A DNA stretch of 64,000 nt, taken from positions 992,001-1,056,000 of the forward strand of contig NZ_JAEHFV010000001.1 in assembly GCF_016522065.1 (NCBI RefSeq). The letters run 5' to 3'. Each line of letters starts with the position of its first letter. The first letter of the stretch is position 1. This stretch comes from Flavobacterium agrisoli (lineage in GTDB: Bacteria; Bacteroidota; Bacteroidia; Flavobacteriales; Flavobacteriaceae). This document shows, piece by piece, positions 55,032 to 64,000 of this stretch. The notes under the pieces were generated by a model. It saw only the letters and a program-made list of their open reading frames with translations. It was not told the origin of the DNA and did not search any database. The translations under genes and the position numbers were made by a program.

Positions 55032-55748
55032 TTATTTGCTGTCTTGTAAAGCAAAAACTTCTTTTAATAAAGGAGAAGTTCTAGTGGTTAAATCCGAACG
55101 AATTTCCTTTTCTTCTACCGCAATCATTTTAAAAACGCCCGACAAGGTCTGATTGGTAACATAATCGGTTAAATCAGGGTTTACATCTTTTGTTAAAGGC
55201 AAGGTATTGTATTTGGTAATAATGCTTTTCCAGATACCATCTGCCCCTACTTTATCGAATGAATTTTTAACCACTGGACTCAATTTGGAATATAAAGAAG
55301 TAGAAGTGGCCGTTTGCAAGTAGTTTGTTGCTGCATTTTCGTTTCCTAAAAGAATATTTTTAGCATCCGAAAAAGTCATTTTGGTTATGGCATCTACAAA
55401 AATAGGAGTCGCTTCTTTTACCGCATCTTCGGCAGCACGATTCATGACTTTTATCCCTTCATCAGCCAAGGATCCTAAACCAAAACGTCGTAAAGTTGCA
55501 TCTACTTTTTGTAATTCATCTGGCAACACGATTTTAACTAGTTCATTTTTATAAAAACCATCTTGAGCCGTTAATTTTGTAACTTGTTCAGAAACACCTT
55601 TGTTAAGCGCTTCTTTCAAACCAGAAGCAATATCCAATTGAGTTGCAGTACCCGTACTAACTAGATTTTTAATTTGAGATAAGGAAGGTAAATTTTGAGC
55701 AAAAGTATTTAGGGAAACGCCCAAAATTAAAAAAAATATTTTTTTCAT
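55032..55748 (-). CDS. DUF4197 family exported protein
   Basis: A 238-residue protein with a signal peptide ending in SLNTFAQ. The mature part reads DIASGLKEALNKGVSEQVTK, FYKNELVKIVLPDELQKVDA, RAAEDAVKEATPIFVDAITK and MTFSDAKNILLGNENAATNY, the DUF4197 pattern, all helical. ILLGNENAATNYLQ is its most conserved piece. Function is not known. It may share a transcript with purU (53 bases between) and has a promoter element at 55769-55776. Confidence 0.9.
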   Translation of the reverse strand: MKKIFFLILGVSLNTFAQNLPSLSQIKNLVSTGTATQLDIASGLKEALNKGVSEQVTKLTAQDGFYKNELVKIVLPDELQKVDATLRRFGLGSLADEGIKVMNRAAEDAVKEATPIFVDAITKMTFSDAKNILLGNENAATNYLQTATSTSLYSKLSPVVKNSFDKVGADGIWKSIITKYNTLPLTKDVNPDLTDYVTNQTLSGVFKMIAVEEKEIRSDLTTRTSPLLKEVFALQDSK

Positions 55749-55768
55749 TTGTATTCTAAATTTGAATT

Positions 55769-55776
55769 CAAAAATA
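55769..55776 (-). promoter_or_regulatory. -7 promoter element of the DUF4197 gene
   Basis: Minus-strand TATTTTTG, 20 bases before the ATG. Confidence 0.4.
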
Positions 55777-55874
55777 ACATTAATTAGAAAACATCAGACA
55801 TAAATCCCCATAAGAACAACTCGATTTACCAATTTGATAATATCCCTATTTTATTTTTAATTATTCCTATTCGG

Positions 55875-55915
55875 AAAACAAAAAACAGAAACAACTCTAA
55901 AGCTGTTTCTGTTTT
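55875..55915 (-). terminator. Terminator of hisS
   Basis: AAAACAGAAACA (55882-55893) pairs with TGTTTCTGTTTT (55904-55915). On the minus strand a T-rich tract follows. Confidence 0.82.
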
Positions 55916-55952
55916 AAAATGAATTTTATTTTATGGGTGAACTTCAATTGCT

Positions 55953-57326
55953 TTACGAAAGAAGCGCGTTCTGTAATCCTTCAAAATCGACTTCGGTTTG
56001 TTCGCCCGAAACGAGGTTTTTTAAGGCATACGTATTGGATTTCATTTCTTGATCGCCAACTAAAACGGCAAAAGGAATATTTCGTTTATCCGCATATTGA
56101 AATTGTTTGCCCACTTTTACATTGTCGGGATACAATTCTACTTTAATGTTCGCTGCCCGTAACTTTTGAATGGCTTTCATGGCATAAAAAGCTTCATTAT
56201 CACCGTAATTAACAAACAAAGCTTTTGAAGAAGCGGTAACCGTTTCGGGAAACAATTGTAGTTCATCAAGAACTAAATAAATGCGATCCAAACCAAACGA
56301 AATTCCGACACCACTCATGTTTTTAAGTCCAAAAATACCCGTGAGATCATCGTATCTACCGCCGCCGCCAATAGAGCCCATTGCCACGGTTTTGGGAGCA
56401 GCCACTTCAAAAATAGCACCTGTATAATAATTTAAACCACGAGCAAGGGTTACATCCAAATCTAAAATAGCTGTTTTCAACTCCAATTCCGAAACTTTAT
56501 CGCAAATAAAACGAAGCTCATCTACTCCTTTCATTCCTTCAGCAGAACTCGCTAAAAGTTGCGCTAATTTTTCTATTTTCTCTGAAATAGTTCCAGTAAA
56601 ATTAAATAACGGTTGCACTTTTTGAATCGCTTCTTCGGCAATTCCTTTTTCGAGCATTTCTTTTTTAACACCGTCTTCGCCAATTTTATCCAATTTATCC
56701 AAAGCCACGGTAAAATCGATTAATTTATCCGAAGCACCGATTACTTCTGCAATTCCGGATAAAATTTTTCGGTTGTTAATTTTGATGGTCACTCCGTTTA
56801 AACCCAAATGCGTAAAAACGGTATCGTACAATTGCACCAACTCTACTTCTTGCCATAACGATTTGGAACCCACTACATCGGCATCGCACTGAAAAAATTC
56901 TCTAAAACGTCCTTTTTGAGGACGATCGGCGCGCCAAACAGGTTGAATTTGGTATCGTTTAAATGGGAATTCAATTTCACTTTGATGCTGCACCACGTAA
57001 CGCGCAAACGGAACTGTTAAATCATATCGTAACGCTTTTTCAGAAATACTTGCAGTTAATTTGGTACTGTCTTTCGCCTCCAAAAATTCAGAATTTGCTT
57101 TTGATAAATAATCCCCCGAATTCAGTATTTTAAAAATCAAACGATCACCTTCTTCTCCATATTTTCCCATTAAAGTTTCCGAATTTTCAAAAGAAGGAGT
57201 TTCTATCGGTTGAAATCCAAATTTTTCAAAATTGCTTTTTATGATTTGAATGATGTATTGGCGTTTGGCCACTTCGGTTGGTGAAAAATCTCGTGTTCCT
57301 TTGGGTATGCTTGGTTTTGATGCCAT
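55953..57326 (-). CDS. hisS: Histidyl-tRNA synthetase
   Basis: A 457-residue class II aminoacyl-tRNA synthetase. [20 protein letters not shown] opens the protein. Motif 2 is [20 protein letters not shown] followed by [10 protein letters not shown]. The His-specific segment is [17 protein letters not shown], and [11 protein letters not shown] plus [15 protein letters not shown] (motif 3) follow. The C-terminal anticodon-binding domain occupies about 365-457. Complete and typical of the family. Confidence 0.97.
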   Translation of the reverse strand: MASKPSIPKGTRDFSPTEVAKRQYIIQIIKSNFEKFGFQPIETPSFENSETLMGKYGEEGDRLIFKILNSGDYLSKANSEFLEAKDSTKLTASISEKALRYDLTVPFARYVVQHQSEIEFPFKRYQIQPVWRADRPQKGRFREFFQCDADVVGSKSLWQEVELVQLYDTVFTHLGLNGVTIKINNRKILSGIAEVIGASDKLIDFTVALDKLDKIGEDGVKKEMLEKGIAEEAIQKVQPLFNFTGTISEKIEKLAQLLASSAEGMKGVDELRFICDKVSELELKTAILDLDVTLARGLNYYTGAIFEVAAPKTVAMGSIGGGGRYDDLTGIFGLKNMSGVGISFGLDRIYLVLDELQLFPETVTASSKALFVNYGDNEAFYAMKAIQKLRAANIKVELYPDNVKVGKQFQYADKRNIPFAVLVGDQEMKSNTYALKNLVSGEQTEVDFEGLQNALLS

Positions 57327-57474
57327 TTCTATTTTAAATTTTAGATTCTTTACTTTAGATTTCTATATTTTGAAATGCTAAATCGATTGCAAATATCTTA
57401 CTTTTTAAAATAAATAACATCGCTTCGAAATTAAACTTGTAACAAAAATTGTATTTTCGTGACAAATTGGTACG

Positions 57475-58716
57475 ATGCTAAAATTATTTAAAGAAAATAT
57501 AAAAATTGCCTTTGGTTCTATTCGAACGCAAATTTTGCGAACCATTTTAACTATCTTAATTATTGCTATTGGCATTACCGCTTTGGTCGGAATTTTAACT
57601 GTGGTTTCGGCTCTAGAGAACACCATCTCGACCGATTTTGCCTCGATGGGCGCCAATACATTTAACATTAACCAATACGCAAACGAAGTTCGACAAAGAG
57701 GGGGCAAAGAACGTGAAATCATCAATCCGATTATTTCGTATCCCGAAGCCGTTGCGTTTAAAAACAAATACCATTTTCCCTTTACACAAACCTCGTTATC
57801 CTTTACGGCGACCTCAACCGCCGAAGTAAAATACCTGGCACAAAAAACCGATCCCGAAATTCGGGTTGTGGGTATCGATGAACATTTTTTAACAAATTCG
57901 GGTTTGGAAACTACGTTAGGGCGTAATTTTAACCGATTTGACATCGATAACAATACATACAATTGCATTGTGGGTTCTGATTTTGAAAAAGGACTTTTAA
58001 AAGACGTTAACCCTATTGATAAAATAATTTCTATTCGAGGTGCTCGTTTTAGAGTAATCGGTGTTTTAAAAGAGAAAGGCTCTACCTTCGGTAATAGTCA
58101 GGATTTGCGTGTTTTAATTCCGATTCAAGTAGCTCGTTCCTTGTTTACAGCTCCCAAAATAAATTATACGGTAAGTATCATGGTTTCTAAAAAAGAGCTT
58201 TTAGACGAAGCCATCGATAATGCAACTAGCACAATGAGAAGAGTGCGTAAATTAAGTCCGGTTCGGGACAACAACTTCGGAATCGTTCGCAGTGACGACC
58301 TGATTAACCGTATTTTAGGTATCACCAAATACCTCGGAATGGCCTCTTGGCTCATTAGTGTGATTACCATTTTAGGATCTTCGATTGCGCTTATGAATAT
58401 TATGATTGTTTCGGTAACCGAGCGTACCCGAGAAATTGGCGTGCGTAAAGCATTGGGCGCTAAAAAAACCACAATTGCGACTCAATTTTTTATCGAAACC
58501 ATGCTTATCGGACAAATGGGCGGTTTGGTTGGAATTGTATTGGGAATTTTAATTGGTTTTGGAATTTCTACCGCTATGAATTTTGATTTTGTCATTCCGT
58601 GGATGGCGATTTTTGCCGCTTTTGCAACCAGTTTTATGGTGGCATTGGTATCTGGTTTGTACCCCGCTATTAAAGCCTCTACTTTAGATCCTATAGAAGC
58701 ATTGCGTTACGAGTAG
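57475..58716 (+). CDS. ABC transporter permease, MacB/FtsX type
   Basis: A 413-residue inner-membrane protein with one N-terminal helix (ILTILIIAIGITALVGILTV), a large periplasmic MacB-type domain (residues 45-270, GANTFNINQYANEV; NNTYNCIVGSDFEKG) and three C-terminal helices. TREIGVRKALGAKKTTIATQ is the FtsX-family cytosolic loop, and GLYPAIKASTLDPIEALRYE is the standard ending. Such permeases work with a separate ATPase, which is not in the window. It may serve in efflux or lipoprotein-related export, not uptake. Confidence 0.92.
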   Translation: MLKLFKENIKIAFGSIRTQILRTILTILIIAIGITALVGILTVVSALENTISTDFASMGANTFNINQYANEVRQRGGKEREIINPIISYPEAVAFKNKYHFPFTQTSLSFTATSTAEVKYLAQKTDPEIRVVGIDEHFLTNSGLETTLGRNFNRFDIDNNTYNCIVGSDFEKGLLKDVNPIDKIISIRGARFRVIGVLKEKGSTFGNSQDLRVLIPIQVARSLFTAPKINYTVSIMVSKKELLDEAIDNATSTMRRVRKLSPVRDNNFGIVRSDDLINRILGITKYLGMASWLISVITILGSSIALMNIMIVSVTERTREIGVRKALGAKKTTIATQFFIETMLIGQMGGLVGIVLGILIGFGISTAMNFDFVIPWMAIFAAFATSFMVALVSGLYPAIKASTLDPIEALRYE

Positions 58717-58831
58717 TTTATTGAGTATTGGGTTGTAATTATAGCTATTAAAGTTTATTCGGAAGGATATTCTTTAACTATTAATAAGCAAATTTAAAAA
58801 AGAAATACTTTTTAGCTTTTTCCCTTTTTGA

Positions 58832-59746
58832 TTAATTAAATGACTGTCGAAATTCCAATGGTGTTTGGTTCGTTTTGTTTTTAAAAACTTTGCTGAATGA
58901 TTGCGAATATTGAAATCCTAATTGATAAGCGATTTCAGAAATTGTTAGGTTGGTTGTGGATAAAAGTTCTTTGGCTTTTTCCAATAATTGGTTTTGGATA
59001 TGTTGTTGTGTGGTTTGTCCCGTAAGGCTTTTCAACATATCGTTTAGATAATGAGGTGATACAACTAATTTTTCGGTAAAATATTGAACCGTTGGCAATC
59101 CTTCTTCATTGTAGCTCTTATTTTTAAAGTAATTAAGCAGTAAATCTTCAAATTTCAAGAACAAATCATTAGATGCTTTTTTTCTTGTAATAAATTGACG
59201 ATTATAAAAGCGGTTGCAGTAATTTAATAACAAATCGATATGAGAAATTACTACATCCTGTGTATAATTATCAATCATGGCTTGTATTTCCAGTTGCAAA
59301 TTTTGCATTAAGCCCGAGATAATAATTTCTTCTTTGTCGGATAGATGTAAGGCTTCGTTAGTGGCGTAAGAGAAAAAACCATATTCTTTGATGCGTTTTG
59401 CTAAAGCATAACTCTGCATAAAATCGGGATGAAAAACAAGCATCCAGCCTTCTACTTTGGTTGAGCTATTTTCTTCAATCGAAAACTTTTGTTTTGGAGC
59501 AAAAAATGTCATTATTCCATCATCAAAATCGTAATACTGTTGCCCGTATTTAATTTTTCCATCAAAATTCTTTTTCAAATAAACAGTATAAAAATTATAA
59601 ACAATACTATTCATTTCTTCACAAATTGAAACCGCAATATCTTCTAAATTTACTACACTTACCAAAGGATGTGTTGGTTTTTGGATGTTCAGAAAATCAT
59701 GAAGTTCTGAAACGGAGTTGAGAAAATATGTTCTGCTATTTTTCAT
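58832..59746 (-). CDS. AraC family transcriptional regulator
   Basis: A 304-residue regulator with a cupin-like N-terminal sensor domain (residues 1-180) and a C-terminal AraC DNA-binding domain: GLPTVQYFTEKLVVSPHYLN, then NLTISEIAYQLGFQYSQSFS and KVFKNKTNQTPLEFRQ. It lies 59 bases after the aldo/keto reductase gene on the same strand, probably in one transcript. A direct repeat of GTATCCAAAT with 21-bp period upstream of that reductase is a good candidate for its binding site. The inducer is unknown. Confidence 0.92.
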   Translation of the reverse strand: MKNSRTYFLNSVSELHDFLNIQKPTHPLVSVVNLEDIAVSICEEMNSIVYNFYTVYLKKNFDGKIKYGQQYYDFDDGIMTFFAPKQKFSIEENSSTKVEGWMLVFHPDFMQSYALAKRIKEYGFFSYATNEALHLSDKEEIIISGLMQNLQLEIQAMIDNYTQDVVISHIDLLLNYCNRFYNRQFITRKKASNDLFLKFEDLLLNYFKNKSYNEEGLPTVQYFTEKLVVSPHYLNDMLKSLTGQTTQQHIQNQLLEKAKELLSTTNLTISEIAYQLGFQYSQSFSKVFKNKTNQTPLEFRQSFN

Positions 59747-59805
59747 TGTATAAAATTAAAATAAAATAGCGGACAAGTAAATCACTCATCCGCTGTTTTA
59801 AAATA

Positions 59806-60816
59806 TTATAAATTAACCCCTTTCATTGATGCAACATCATATCTATCTCCGGTAATAGTACCCAAAGGAATTATGCTTTCCAAGCGGTTTAAATCTTCTT
59901 GAGTTAGCAACACAGCGGCAGCAGCTATATTCTCTTCTACATATTTCACCCGTTTTGTTCCCGGAATAGGAGTATGTCCTTTGGCAATAACCCAGGCAAT
60001 AGCCAATTGTGCGGAAGTGATGTTTTTTTCGGCTGCTACTTTTTTAATTTCATTGACTAATTCTACATTTTTATAAAATTGTTCGCCTTGATATTTAGGT
60101 ATCGATTTTCTGAAATCATTTTCATCAAAATCTTCCGGTTTTTGTATAGTACCATTTAAAAAACCTCTTCCTACGGGAGAATAGGCTACTAACCCAATGC
60201 ACAATTCTTGCAGTGTAGCTAAAATACCTAGTTCTTCAATTTGTCTTTCAAACAGTGAGTACTCCGATTGAACGGCAGTAAGCGGGTGAATTTGGTGCGC
60301 TTTTCTGATTGTTTCGGAACTTACTTCCGAAAGACCAATATATTTCACTTTACCTTCTTTTACTAATTCACCCATTGCCTCTACGGTTTCTTCAATAGGT
60401 GTATTAGTATCCAATCTGTGGAGATAATACATGTCAATATAATCGGTACCCAAATTTTTTAATGAACGTTCAACAGCTTTCTTTACATAGGCTTTACTTC
60501 CATTGAAAGCCCATGTAGCTTGCCCATTTCCGTCAATTTCAAAACCAAATTTAGATGCAATGATGTACTTTTCTCTATTTCCTTGAATGGCTTTTGCAAT
60601 TAGTTGTTCGTTAAGAAAAGGACCGTATATATCTGCCGTATCTAAAAAATTACCGCCTAACTCAAATGATCTGTGTATGGTTGCTATGGCTTCTTTTTCA
60701 TCTGCTTTTCCGTAAATATCTCCTCCAAAACCAGTGGTCATACCCATACAGCCAAGACCTAATGCTGGAACAATTAATCCCTGACTTCCTAATTTTACTT
60801 GTTTAATAGTGCTCAT
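59806..60816 (-). CDS. Aldo/keto reductase
   Basis: A 336-residue cytoplasmic NADPH-dependent TIM-barrel reductase. The catalytic tetrad is present: Asp59 and Tyr64 in NFLDTADIYGP, Lys89 in IIASKFGF, and His133 in YYLHRLD. The start GLGCMGMTTGFGGDIYGKAD and the late VIAKGHTPIPGTKRVKYVEE (NADP site) place it near the AKR13/YakC-type group of aldehyde reductases. It is co-directional with the AraC regulator gene that follows, and has AraC-like repeats upstream. It probably detoxifies aldehydes. Confidence 0.93.
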   Translation of the reverse strand: MSTIKQVKLGSQGLIVPALGLGCMGMTTGFGGDIYGKADEKEAIATIHRSFELGGNFLDTADIYGPFLNEQLIAKAIQGNREKYIIASKFGFEIDGNGQATWAFNGSKAYVKKAVERSLKNLGTDYIDMYYLHRLDTNTPIEETVEAMGELVKEGKVKYIGLSEVSSETIRKAHQIHPLTAVQSEYSLFERQIEELGILATLQELCIGLVAYSPVGRGFLNGTIQKPEDFDENDFRKSIPKYQGEQFYKNVELVNEIKKVAAEKNITSAQLAIAWVIAKGHTPIPGTKRVKYVEENIAAAAVLLTQEDLNRLESIIPLGTITGDRYDVASMKGVNL

Positions 60817-60870
60817 AAAATTTCGTTTTAAATATTATAAACAAAGGTCAACATATTGCTTGTTAAAAAA

Positions 60871-60901
60871 GTATCCAAATGGTTTGAGATTGTATCCAAA
60901 T
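60871..60901. promoter_or_regulatory. Direct repeat with 21-bp period upstream of the aldo/keto reductase
   Basis: GTATCCAAAT occurs at 60871-60880 and exactly 21 bases later at 60892-60901. Identical half-sites two helical turns apart in the same orientation are the classic binding arrangement of AraC-type proteins. The site is 55-85 bases upstream of the reductase start and the AraC gene is the next one downstream. Confidence 0.65.
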
Positions 60902-61004
60902 CGGATAAAACATACTATTTTAAGGCAATTGATCAAATTTAGGTTTTCTGAATTTCTTTTTTCTCGTCACTAAATAATTATTTTGATTTTTAGAATCGTG
61001 TTGA

Positions 61005-61964
61005 TCATTCCATTTCCATACTATTGTATTTTCTTAAAAACGATCTTATTAAAATTCCGGATTCATTCAAATCCGAATCTTTCCAATTTCCGGTTGAGCA
61101 AGCCGATTTTTTTAAAATAGAACAGGTTTCGTCTTTATCCGAAACTGACCAGGTTACCCAGCTTATCTTTCGGTTTTCCATCCAATTTATCCAACTTTTC
61201 CAAGATTCCATATCCAAATTTCCATCACCAGAAGCTTCCATTCCTGCAGACTCTGAGACAAAAAGGGGAATTCCTTTTTGTAAAGCATAATCAGCTTTAT
61301 CCTGTAATTCTTTTTTGTGAGTAGCAGCATAAAAATGCAACGTATACATGATGTTTTTTTGATTCAGTATGGGATTATCCGCAACCAAATCTATATCCTG
61401 ATCCCAGTGCGGACTTCCCACTAAAATGATATTATGGGAATCATTTTTTCGAATGACTTTTATAATTTCTTCCGAATAACGTTTTACTTCTGGCCAAGTT
61501 TCGTGATCGGGTTCATTAAAGATTTCGTAAAGGATATTCGGGAATTTTCCGTATTTCTTAGATATGCCATCAAAAAACACTTTTGCTTCAGCTAAATTGA
61601 TATTGTGACTGTGCCAATCGATAATAACATAAATATCCGATTGTATAGCGCCTTGCACCACTTTCTCTATTTTTTCTTGCGCTGCTTTTGGATTATCCAA
61701 ATACGAATTTTTCCCAAATTCAATTCCCATAGCAGCGCGAACTACCGTACAATTAAAATCTTTTAGCAACCACGAAACTGTTTTTTCATTATAAAATCGT
61801 GGCCACAAACTATGCCAGCCAAAACTCATTCCGCGTAACACTACTGCTTGTTTGTTTTCATCAAGCAATTGTGTGCCGCTAACACTTAGCTGTCCGTGTT
61901 GACTAACAAACTGAGCATTACCAATCGTACTAAAAAACAACAAAAAAGCAGTAACATTTTTCAT
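61005..61964 (-). CDS. Glycoside hydrolase family 5 endoglucanase-like enzyme
   Basis: A 319-residue secreted enzyme with a signal peptide ending in TIGNAQ. The GH5 barrel follows GQLSVSGTQLLDENKQAVVL and RGMSFGWHSLWPRF. Catalytic residues are Glu151 in YEIFNEPD (acid/base) and Glu238 in FVSESAGMEASG (nucleophile). VIIDWHSHNINLAEAK and LHFYAATHKKEL resemble subfamily GH5_2 cellulases. A usual Trp after the nucleophile Glu is Ser239 here, so substrate preference may differ. It is third in the GH2-GH27-GH5 operon (nine bases after GH27). Confidence 0.9.
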   Translation of the reverse strand: MKNVTAFLLFFSTIGNAQFVSQHGQLSVSGTQLLDENKQAVVLRGMSFGWHSLWPRFYNEKTVSWLLKDFNCTVVRAAMGIEFGKNSYLDNPKAAQEKIEKVVQGAIQSDIYVIIDWHSHNINLAEAKVFFDGISKKYGKFPNILYEIFNEPDHETWPEVKRYSEEIIKVIRKNDSHNIILVGSPHWDQDIDLVADNPILNQKNIMYTLHFYAATHKKELQDKADYALQKGIPLFVSESAGMEASGDGNLDMESWKSWINWMENRKISWVTWSVSDKDETCSILKKSACSTGNWKDSDLNESGILIRSFLRKYNSMEME

Positions 61965-61973
61965 GAACTTGGT

Positions 61974-63209
61974 TTATAAAGATAACTTTAAAGTGACTAC
62001 ATCATGAGAAGCAATTTCTGTTTTAAATACTTTTTCAGTAGTTCCTATACTTTTATTTTTCCATAAATCGGTTACTTTAAAAACCTGTTTGATAAAATTT
62101 GCTTCGTAACCAAAATCTAGGTCTTTTATGGTATGTTTTTTCCAATCAAAAGCAATTTTTTGAGTTGATTCGGTTCTGTTTAAAAAGGTTACAGCCCAAT
62201 TTCCATCGGCTAAAGGTTTCACCCAAACTTCAACACCTTCCAAAACTGTGTATTTGAATCCTTGAATTCCGAGTTTGTCCTGATTAATAGCAATTAAATT
62301 TTTATTAGTTAAAATAGCTACCGTTTCTTTTGACATTTTTCTTAAATCATTACCCGAAAATAAGGGAGAAGCCAGCATACACCACAGACTAAAATGCGCT
62401 TTATCTTCGGTATCATTCATTTCGTTGCCTACTTCCATCATATCAAAATCATTCCAATGATCGGGACCTGAATATTTACGAATGTCTTTTCGCATATCGG
62501 CAATTTTCATGAAACCCCAAGAAGACCAATTTTCAGGATGCTTGTGTTCGCAATCAAAACAAGGATATATATCTCCCGAAATTCGCCACATATTTCCAAG
62601 TGGTTCTGCCCATTCCCATGGCTGGTTATCGCCCCATTCGCAAATGCTAAACAAAATTGGGCGACCTGCTTTTTTTAGCGCGTTACTCATAGTAGTATAG
62701 GCTTCTTTTGCGGTAATTCCTTGTGTATTACACCAATCGTACTTTAAAAAATCAATTTCTAAAGCAGCATAAAAACGAGCATCTTGGTATTCGTAGCCAC
62801 GCGTTCCCGGATAACCCGCACAGGTTTTGGTGCCGGCACAATTATACAAACCAAATTTTAAGCCTTTACTATGCACATACTCAATTAAAGCTTTCATTCC
62901 GGTTGGAAATTTGGCAGGATCGGGAACCAAATTTCCGTTGGCATCGCGCTCACGAGTCATCCAGCCATCATCCAAAACAATGTAATTGTACCCAGCTGCT
63001 GCCATGCCGCTATCGACTAAATCATTGGCTATTTCTTTAACCAATTTTTCATCAATTCGGGTATCGAAAGTATTCCAAGAATTCCACCCCATTGGTGGTG
63101 TTAGTGCCAAACCTTCAAACTTTCCTCCCTCCTGTTGGTAGACATTTCCTTGACTAAAACTTAAAATAGTAACTAACAAGAATGCGATGGTACATGTGAT
63201 TTTTTTCAT
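61974..63209 (-). CDS. Alpha-galactosidase, glycoside hydrolase family 27
   Basis: A 411-residue secreted enzyme with a signal peptide ending in ILSFSQ. LALTPPMGWNSWNTFD opens the barrel. YIVLDDGWM follows. The nucleophile is Asp158 in FLKYDWCN and the acid/base Asp213 in WRISGDI. FDMMEVGNEMNDTEDKAHFS and LASPLFSGNDLRKM complete the family signature, and an antiparallel C-terminal domain ends the protein. It removes terminal alpha-galactose from galactomannan or other side chains. It starts inside the stop of the GH2 gene (ATGA overlap) and is followed by GH5. Confidence 0.95.
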   Translation of the reverse strand: MKKITCTIAFLLVTILSFSQGNVYQQEGGKFEGLALTPPMGWNSWNTFDTRIDEKLVKEIANDLVDSGMAAAGYNYIVLDDGWMTRERDANGNLVPDPAKFPTGMKALIEYVHSKGLKFGLYNCAGTKTCAGYPGTRGYEYQDARFYAALEIDFLKYDWCNTQGITAKEAYTTMSNALKKAGRPILFSICEWGDNQPWEWAEPLGNMWRISGDIYPCFDCEHKHPENWSSWGFMKIADMRKDIRKYSGPDHWNDFDMMEVGNEMNDTEDKAHFSLWCMLASPLFSGNDLRKMSKETVAILTNKNLIAINQDKLGIQGFKYTVLEGVEVWVKPLADGNWAVTFLNRTESTQKIAFDWKKHTIKDLDFGYEANFIKQVFKVTDLWKNKSIGTTEKVFKTEIASHDVVTLKLSL

Positions 63210-64000
63210 ATTTTTTTATTTGATTGTAAAATGAATTCAGCCGATTTTAATCCGTTAGATACAGCAGTAAGTTTGATTTCTCCCTTTCCGCCAGTAGTTT
63301 GCACGATTACTTGGGCCAATCCGTTAAATAATTTTCGTTTGTATTGTTGAGCGGGATGTAGCAATTGAATACAACCTAAACTTTGGTTTAGTACATCCCA
63401 TGTATTCACTTTTAATAAAGGTGTGGCTACCACAGCAATGCTATTTTTTCCTGCCTTAAGGATTTTTTTATCTAACCTAAAAGTATCTCCTTTTGGGTTT
63501 TCGGGAATTGCATCGGCAATTAATTTTCCGTTAATATAAATCGATTGCGTTTTACCGACACTTTTATAAAACAAGGTTATAGCATTCGACTCAAAATGCG
63601 CCGGCAATTCAAAAGTGGAACGATACACTATATTTTTTACTTTTCCACCAAAATCAGCATTTCTATCCTCTAAAAAAGCTTTTTGCCACGAAGAATCATC
63701 TAATTCTTTCTTTATTTCGTTTGAAACCGAACTAGTGTTGCCGTATTTTTCTTTTAATGAATCTAATGGTAAAACCGTTATAGTCTCTAAAAATTTATCT
63801 GGTTCTAAAGAAGTCGGATTACCATTCCCAACTCCAATTATTTTGGCAGGACCGGAAATAGAGAAAGTTACATCATGATTAGCTGTAGGAACGTAAATAC
63901 CGTTTTTATCTGTAGAACTTACTGTAATCATGGCCACATCATTTTCATTATATTGAAGCGTTTTTTTATTCGATTTTAATACTAATGCAGCCGATTGACC
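63206..64000 (-). CDS. Glycoside hydrolase family 2 protein, C-terminal part
   Basis: Only the last 264 residues are in the window; the frame stays open to the right edge. They show a C-terminal Ig-like DUF4982-type domain of GH2 enzymes: NKKTLQYNENDVAMITVSST, TFSISGPAKIIGVGNGNPTS, then a galactose-binding-like beta-sandwich (FELPAHFESNAITLFYKS; IYINGKLIADA) and a final IVQTTGGKGEIKLTAVSNGL strand pair. This is the tail of beta-galactosidase or beta-mannosidase type enzymes. The catalytic domain is outside, so the substrate cannot be fixed. It is coupled to the GH27 gene by an ATGA overlap. Confidence 0.8.
   Translation of the reverse strand, partial: GQSAALVLKSNKKTLQYNENDVAMITVSSTDKNGIYVPTANHDVTFSISGPAKIIGVGNGNPTSLEPDKFLETITVLPLDSLKEKYGNTSSVSNEIKKELDDSSWQKAFLEDRNADFGGKVKNIVYRSTFELPAHFESNAITLFYKSVGKTQSIYINGKLIADAIPENPKGDTFRLDKKILKAGKNSIAVVATPLLKVNTWDVLNQSLGCIQLLHPAQQYKRKLFNGLAQVIVQTTGGKGEIKLTAVSNGLKSAEFILQSNKKI

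Noticed and set aside
57405..57968. 187-codon antisense ORF opposite the ABC permease
   Set aside because: The permease frame is a complete MacB-type protein; the antisense reading has no family features.

Overview
The window is chromosomal DNA from a member of the Flavobacteriaceae, most likely a Flavobacterium. Supporting signs are the AT-rich base composition, TAnnTTTG promoter elements with almost no Shine-Dalgarno sequences, a TonB receptor/DUF4249 lipoprotein pair, DUF5723 and DUF6515 envelope proteins, a monomeric NADP isocitrate dehydrogenase, a cyclophilin-FKBP fusion protein, and polysaccharide-degrading enzymes with short secretion signals. I see no rRNA, tRNA, CRISPR array, insertion sequence or prophage. 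The sequence looks like ordinary core genome with a few accessory modules.

Layout. 1-6000: the start of guaB, an operon on the minus strand (HMG-CoA lyase, a lipoprotein, a DUF5723 barrel), then a SatD/DUF3307 pair behind three 28-bp repeats, then pyrD. 6000-17000: a DUF6515 surface protein, a formylglycine-generating-enzyme homologue, peptidase T, a PQQ-type sugar dehydrogenase, the dual immunophilin, an MFS exporter, an alpha/beta hydrolase and an M3 dipeptidase. 17000-30200: trmD, rplS, icd, a TetR-MFS efflux module with a broken small gene between, a TonB receptor/DUF4249 pair, a GyrI-like protein, thiamine pyrophosphokinase and an amino-acid permease. 30200-45400: fused isobutyryl-CoA mutase (IcmF), a Crp/Fnr regulator divergent from a pectate lyase, PPK2, an L,D-transpeptidase, an SDR, mtaB, prfA and a second DUF5723 barrel.

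45500-52050 is a stress and envelope block on the minus strand: small membrane proteins (holin-like, YtxH, Lmo0937-like), a porin-like barrel, a DUF4142-like lipoprotein, an AraC regulator-response regulator-CHASE3/PAS histidine kinase operon, CsbD and Dps. 52100-58800: pyrF with a BtuF-like protein, purU, a DUF4197 protein, hisS and an ABC permease. 58800-64000: an AraC regulator with an aldo/keto reductase, then a GH2-GH27-GH5 glycosidase operon that runs off the window.

Themes. Pyrimidine and purine synthesis genes (guaB, pyrD, pyrF, purU) are scattered singly. IcmF and HMG-CoA lyase point to branched-chain acyl-CoA catabolism. Pectate lyase and the glycosidase operon point to plant polysaccharide use. 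The most unusual signals are the SatD/DUF3307 module with its 28-bp repeat array, a Fnr-like palindrome between a Crp-family regulator and pectate lyase, a 21-bp-period direct repeat upstream of the aldo/keto reductase, and a small gene interrupted by an in-frame TGA. Many ORFs look longer than the true genes because in-frame TTG codons lie within or near promoter elements; I moved starts to ATG where signal peptides, domain starts or promoters supported it.
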